This document shows, in pieces, positions 5,194 through 8,405 of a DNA stretch of 8,405 bases. Positions within the stretch are counted from its first letter, which is position 1, and each line of letters begins with the position of its first letter. The translations under genes and the position numbers were made by a program. The stretch lies in assembly GCA_945901215.1 (NCBI GenBank), contig CAMDKE010000108.1, positions 1-8,405 on the forward strand, in the 5' to 3' direction. Source of the stretch: Comamonas sp. lk. Its GTDB lineage: Bacteria; Pseudomonadota; Gammaproteobacteria; Burkholderiales; Burkholderiaceae_C. Below the pieces are notes generated by a model. The model was not told the DNA's origin. It saw nothing but the letters and a program-made list of their open reading frames with translations, and did no database searches.

Positions 5194-8100
5194 TCAGGAC
5201 TCGGAATTTTCCGGGCGAATCAAGGGGCCCGAGCCGCTGAAACGGTCCAAGGCCAAATACAGAACCGGGGTGATAAACAGCGTGATCGCTTGTGAAAACA
5301 CCAGACCCCCGGCCACAGCCAGACCTAAGGGCTGGCGCAGTTCGGCCCCGGCGCCCACACCAAACGCAATCGGCAGCGCGCCCACCAAGGCTGCCAAGGT
5401 GGTCATCATGATGGGCCTAAAGCGCAGCACACAGGCCGTGCGAATCGCCTCATAAGGCGACATTCCCTGGTGGCGCTGGGCCTCCAAGGCAAAGTCGATC
5501 ATCATGATGGCGTTCTTCTTGACGATACCGATCAGGAGCACGATCCCAATGGTGGCAATCAGCGTCAGGTCCTGGTCAAACAGCATCAGCGTGGCCAGCG
5601 CGCCCACAGCCGCTGAGGGCAGACCGGCCAAAATCGTGATCGGGTGGACATAGCTCTCGTACAGCACGCCCAGCAACACGTAAATTACCACCAGAGCGGC
5701 GATGACAAGCACCAGTTGGCTGCCCTGCGAGCTTTTGAACACCGCCGCGTCGCCGCCGTAGGTGGATATCACGCTGCTGGGCATCTGCACTGCTTCGCGT
5801 GCAGCGTCAATCTTGGCGGTGGCGTCCCCCAAAGCGGCGCCGGGCGCGAGGTTGAAGGACACGGTCACCGCCTGCAATTGCCCTACGTGGTTGATGGATG
5901 TGGGGCCCACGCTGCGCTCTACCGTGGTAAAGCTCGATAGTGGAACCAAAGTGCCGAAGCTAGAGCGCACGTAAATGCCCGCCAGCGCCGATTCATCTTG
6001 CTTGGCCTCGGGTGCGACTTCCATGATGACTTGGTAGCTGTCGGTCGGCAGGTAAATGGTCGACACCTGGCGCTCGCCAAAGGCGCTGAAGAGGGCTAAA
6101 CGGATGGCCTCCACAGACACGCCCAGGGTGTTGGCGCGGTCGCGGTCAATATGAAGCTGCGCTTGCAGGGCGCGCAGTTGGGCGTCGCTGGTGACGTCGC
6201 GAAACATCGGGTCGGCACGCATGCGCTCTTGCAGTTTGGACGCCCATGCATTGAGTTCGTCGGCCTTGACGCTCTGCAGGATGTACTGGAACTGGGCCTT
6301 GCTTGGGCGCCCGCCGAGTTGCAGGTTCTGCACCGGTCGCATGAAGACATTGATGCCCGCCAGGCCACGCAGTTTTTTGCGCAGGCCCTCAACCACTTGT
6401 TTCATGGGCAGGCGCTGGCCTGCAGGCTTGAGACTCACAAACATGCGACCCGAGTTCTGGGCGTTGTTTCCGCCGTTGAAAGAGCTCACTGCGTTGACGT
6501 TGGCGTCTGCGCGGATGATGGCCGCGGCGCGCTCTTGCAGCGCCACCATAGCGGGGAAGGATATGTCCTCGCTGGCTTCGGTGGTGATCTGGATTTGCCC
6601 GATGTCTTCTTCCGGGAAAAAGCCTTTCGGTATGGCGCTGACCAGCCAAAAAGTGGCCGCAAAAGTGCCCACAGCCACCATCAAGATCGTTTTTCGGTGA
6701 CCCAGTGCGAGGTCCAGCAACCGGCTGTAGCCCGCTAAGGTGGCATCAAAGCCGCGCTCAAATAGGCGCACCAGCATGCCTGGCGCTTTTTTGTGCGCTT
6801 CATCGGTCAAAAAGCGCCCAGCCAGCATGGGTACCAGGGTCAAGGATACAAACGCTGACACCACAATCGCCAGGCTCACCACCACGGCAAATTCGTGGAA
6901 CAAGAGGCCGATCACCCCCGGCATGAAGAAGATGGGGATGAAAACGGCAATCAGCGAGGTTGATATTGACACAATGGTGAAACCCACCTCCCGCGCGCCC
7001 ACCAGCGCCGCCTGAAACGGTTCTTCGCCGTTTTCCACGTGGCGGATGATGTTCTCCAGCACCACGATGGCGTCGTCCACCACCAGTCCCACGGCAAGCG
7101 TCAGGCCCAACAAGGAAATATTGTCCAGGCTGTACGACAAGCTCCACAGCAGCGCTACAGCACCCAGCAACGAAATGGGTAGCGATAAGGCGGGAATAGC
7201 GGTGGCCACAAAGCGGCGCAGGAACAAAAAGATCACCAGAACCACCAGCACGATGGTGCCAGCGAGCGTAAGGGACACATCATGCAAAGCGTCACGCACC
7301 GAGACCGAGCGGTCGTTGATGGGCGTAATGCCAACCGACTGGGGCATTTGCGCCTGCATGGCCGGAATGGCAGCGCGCAAGGCATCAACCACCCGCACGG
7401 TGTTGGCCCCAGGCTGGCGCAAGATGGCGATGGTGATCGAATTTTCACCGTTGAACGTGGCCCAACTCTTCATCGTCTCGACACTGTTCTCCACCTTGGC
7501 AATGTCTTTGAGGAGCACGGGTGCGCCACCTTTGGCGCTGATGACCAGGTTACCGAAATCAGAGGCCGTTCGGAGCTGTTTGTTGGCCTGCAACACCAGG
7601 GTTTGTTTGGGGCCGTCGAGCGTCCCCACCGGCGTGTTGACATTGGCCGCGCGCAAGGCCGCGCTCACCTCGTCCAGGCTGATATTGGCTGCCACCATTG
7701 CGCTGGGCTTCACGCGCACCCGCACCGCAAAGCGCTTGGCGCCGTAAATATTGACCTGCGCCACGCCGGCTATGGTCGAGAACGTGGGCGAAATCAGGTG
7801 CTCGGCATAGTCCTGCAAATCGGCTGGCGCGAGCGAGGGCGAGGTCAGCGCAATCAGCAGCACAGGCGCGTCGGCAGGGTTGACCTTGCGGTAGGAAGGC
7901 GGATTGGTCATGTCCTGCGGCAGCGACTTCTGCGCGCGCAAGAGTGCCGCCTGAACGTCCACGGCTGCGGCGTCTATATTGCGTCCCTCTTCAAACTCCA
8001 GCGTCAGCGAGGTGCTGCCTAAGGTGCTGCTCGAGCTGAGGGTCTTGAGGCCTGGAACCGTCTGGAACTGTTTTTCCAGTGGCAGCGCCACCGAGCTGGC

Positions 8101-8277
8101 CATGGTCTCAGGGTTGGCGCCGGGCAGCGAGGCTGAGACGTTGATGACGGGCGTGTCATAGCTTGGCAGTGCCGCAATCGGAATATTGTTGAGACCCAAA
8201 ATGCCCGCGCCCACAATAGACAGATTGAGCAGCACCGTCATCACCGGACGGCGGGTAAACAGTTCGGAGAAATTCAT
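5194..8277 (-). CDS. RND efflux permease, HAE1 type, MdtB/MdtC-like
   Basis: The 1027-residue length is standard for an AcrB-type proton antiporter of the inner membrane, which takes up substrates from the periplasm or membrane and passes them to an outer-membrane channel. Layout is one helix (about 12-30), a large periplasmic loop (about 32-335), six helices (TM2-TM7) between about 338 and 548, a second loop (about 553-852), and five final helices ending near 1009. Proton-relay residues are present: D401-D402 in VVDDAIVVLENI (TM4), K921 in KKNAI (TM10) and R954 in RFRP, matching AcrB D407/D408, K940 and R971. LPGANPETMASSVALPLE, YRKVNPADAP and GAELRQPLG resemble MdtC/MdtB more than AcrB. It starts with ATG overlapping the adaptor stop (ATGA) and lacks its own ribosome site, so translation is probably coupled. 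Only one RND gene fits here, because the next gene downstream is convergent, unlike mdtABC with two. Substrate unknown. Confidence 0.95.
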   Translation of the reverse strand: MNFSELFTRRPVMTVLLNLSIVGAGILGLNNIPIAALPSYDTPVINVSASLPGANPETMASSVALPLEKQFQTVPGLKTLSSSSTLGSTSLTLEFEEGRNIDAAAVDVQAALLRAQKSLPQDMTNPPSYRKVNPADAPVLLIALTSPSLAPADLQDYAEHLISPTFSTIAGVAQVNIYGAKRFAVRVRVKPSAMVAANISLDEVSAALRAANVNTPVGTLDGPKQTLVLQANKQLRTASDFGNLVISAKGGAPVLLKDIAKVENSVETMKSWATFNGENSITIAILRQPGANTVRVVDALRAAIPAMQAQMPQSVGITPINDRSVSVRDALHDVSLTLAGTIVLVVLVIFLFLRRFVATAIPALSLPISLLGAVALLWSLSYSLDNISLLGLTLAVGLVVDDAIVVLENIIRHVENGEEPFQAALVGAREVGFTIVSISTSLIAVFIPIFFMPGVIGLLFHEFAVVVSLAIVVSAFVSLTLVPMLAGRFLTDEAHKKAPGMLVRLFERGFDATLAGYSRLLDLALGHRKTILMVAVGTFAATFWLVSAIPKGFFPEEDIGQIQITTEASEDISFPAMVALQERAAAIIRADANVNAVSSFNGGNNAQNSGRMFVSLKPAGQRLPMKQVVEGLRKKLRGLAGINVFMRPVQNLQLGGRPSKAQFQYILQSVKADELNAWASKLQERMRADPMFRDVTSDAQLRALQAQLHIDRDRANTLGVSVEAIRLALFSAFGERQVSTIYLPTDSYQVIMEVAPEAKQDESALAGIYVRSSFGTLVPLSSFTTVERSVGPTSINHVGQLQAVTVSFNLAPGAALGDATAKIDAAREAVQMPSSVISTYGGDAAVFKSSQGSQLVLVIAALVVIYVLLGVLYESYVHPITILAGLPSAAVGALATLMLFDQDLTLIATIGIVLLIGIVKKNAIMMIDFALEAQRHQGMSPYEAIRTACVLRFRPIMMTTLAALVGALPIAFGVGAGAELRQPLGLAVAGGLVFSQAITLFITPVLYLALDRFSGSGPLIRPENSES

Positions 8278-8405
8278 GGGGCGCTGCGCGACGACGTGTC
8301 TGCGGGGGAGGGTGCTTTAGTGCCGGCCGTGTCGGGTACCGGCGTGCCGGTTTTGGCTTCTTTGGGCCGCTCTACCACCAGCGCGCCGGGGCGCAGGTTT
8401 TGCTT
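8274..8405 (-). CDS. RND periplasmic adaptor (membrane fusion protein), C-terminal fragment
   Basis: Reading the - strand from 8405, an open frame of 43 codons ends in TGA (8276-8274), overlapping the RND start codon by the ATGA arrangement. It begins Lys-Gln-Asn and continues LRPGALVVERPK, which resembles the end of the membrane-proximal domain of MdtA/AcrA-like adaptors (the usual pattern is LKPG followed by hydrophobic residues and V). A loose tail of about 28 residues rich in Pro, Ala, Ser and Thr follows. The adaptor links the inner-membrane pump to the outer-membrane channel. The N-terminal part and any channel gene lie beyond the window. Identity rests on position and this short match. 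Confidence 0.75.
   Translation of the reverse strand, partial: KQNLRPGALVVERPKEAKTGTPVPDTAGTKAPSPADTSSRSAP

Noticed and set aside
5205..5216. Palindrome-like CGGAATTTTCCG near the RND C-terminus as a terminator
   Set aside because: Lies within the RND coding end, has only a four-pair stem with an ATTT loop, and no following T-run.
5644..8022. Long open frames antisense to the RND gene (for example 7282-8022 and 6151-6738 on +)
   Set aside because: They mirror the GC-rich codon pattern of a full-length, motif-complete RND gene, have no recognisable protein family and no ribosome sites.
1..8405. A defence island, mobile element, CRISPR array or novel multi-gene system
   Set aside because: No transposase, integrase, terminal repeats, spaced direct repeats, tRNA or toxin-antitoxin-like genes are visible; every gene fits a known family and base composition is even.

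Overview
The window looks like ordinary chromosome from a GC-rich betaproteobacterium, most likely Burkholderiales and close to Comamonadaceae such as Rhodoferax, Polaromonas or Acidovorax. This rests on the character of the encoded proteins (a Burkholderiales-like LivF, an AscD-type reductase, a YeeZ-like atypical SDR and a glycine-zipper surface protein), on GC-rich third codon positions, and on tight gene packing. The genus is inference. I see no insertion sequence, phage gene, CRISPR array, tRNA, rRNA or base-composition break that would mark transferred DNA.

Layout from left to right. Positions 1-693 (+) hold the 3' part of livF, the second ATPase of a branched-chain amino acid ABC importer. 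Positions 717-1613 (+) encode a ten-helix EamA/DMT-type exporter. Positions 1610-2650 (-) encode a 2Fe-2S/FAD/NAD(P)H reductase of the type usually labelled CDP-6-deoxy-delta-3,4-glucoseen reductase. Positions 2657-3616 (+) encode an atypical SDR of the YeeZ kind, whose true start is uncertain. Positions 3613-4338 (-) encode a PAP2 phosphatase with all three catalytic motifs. After a gap of about 200 bases, positions 4538-5170 (+) encode an exported glycine-zipper protein. Positions 5194-8277 (-) encode a full-length RND efflux permease. Positions 8274-8405 (-) are the C-terminal end of its periplasmic adaptor, joined to the permease by an ATGA overlap.

Gene order alternates in strand (+ + - + - + - -). 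All three convergent junctions are extremely tight: two share stop-codon bases and one has a 23-base gap, with no convincing intrinsic terminator at any of them. The reductase and SDR genes diverge from one AT-rich patch of about 50 bases.

The adaptor and RND permease work together as two parts of a tripartite efflux pump whose outer-membrane channel is not in view. livF belongs to a transport operon that lies mostly outside the window. The other genes have no clear common pathway. I found no evidence of an undescribed multi-gene system. The points worth a second look are the compact convergent and divergent architecture, the unknown electron acceptor of the reductase, and a hairpin at the end of the glycine-zipper gene.
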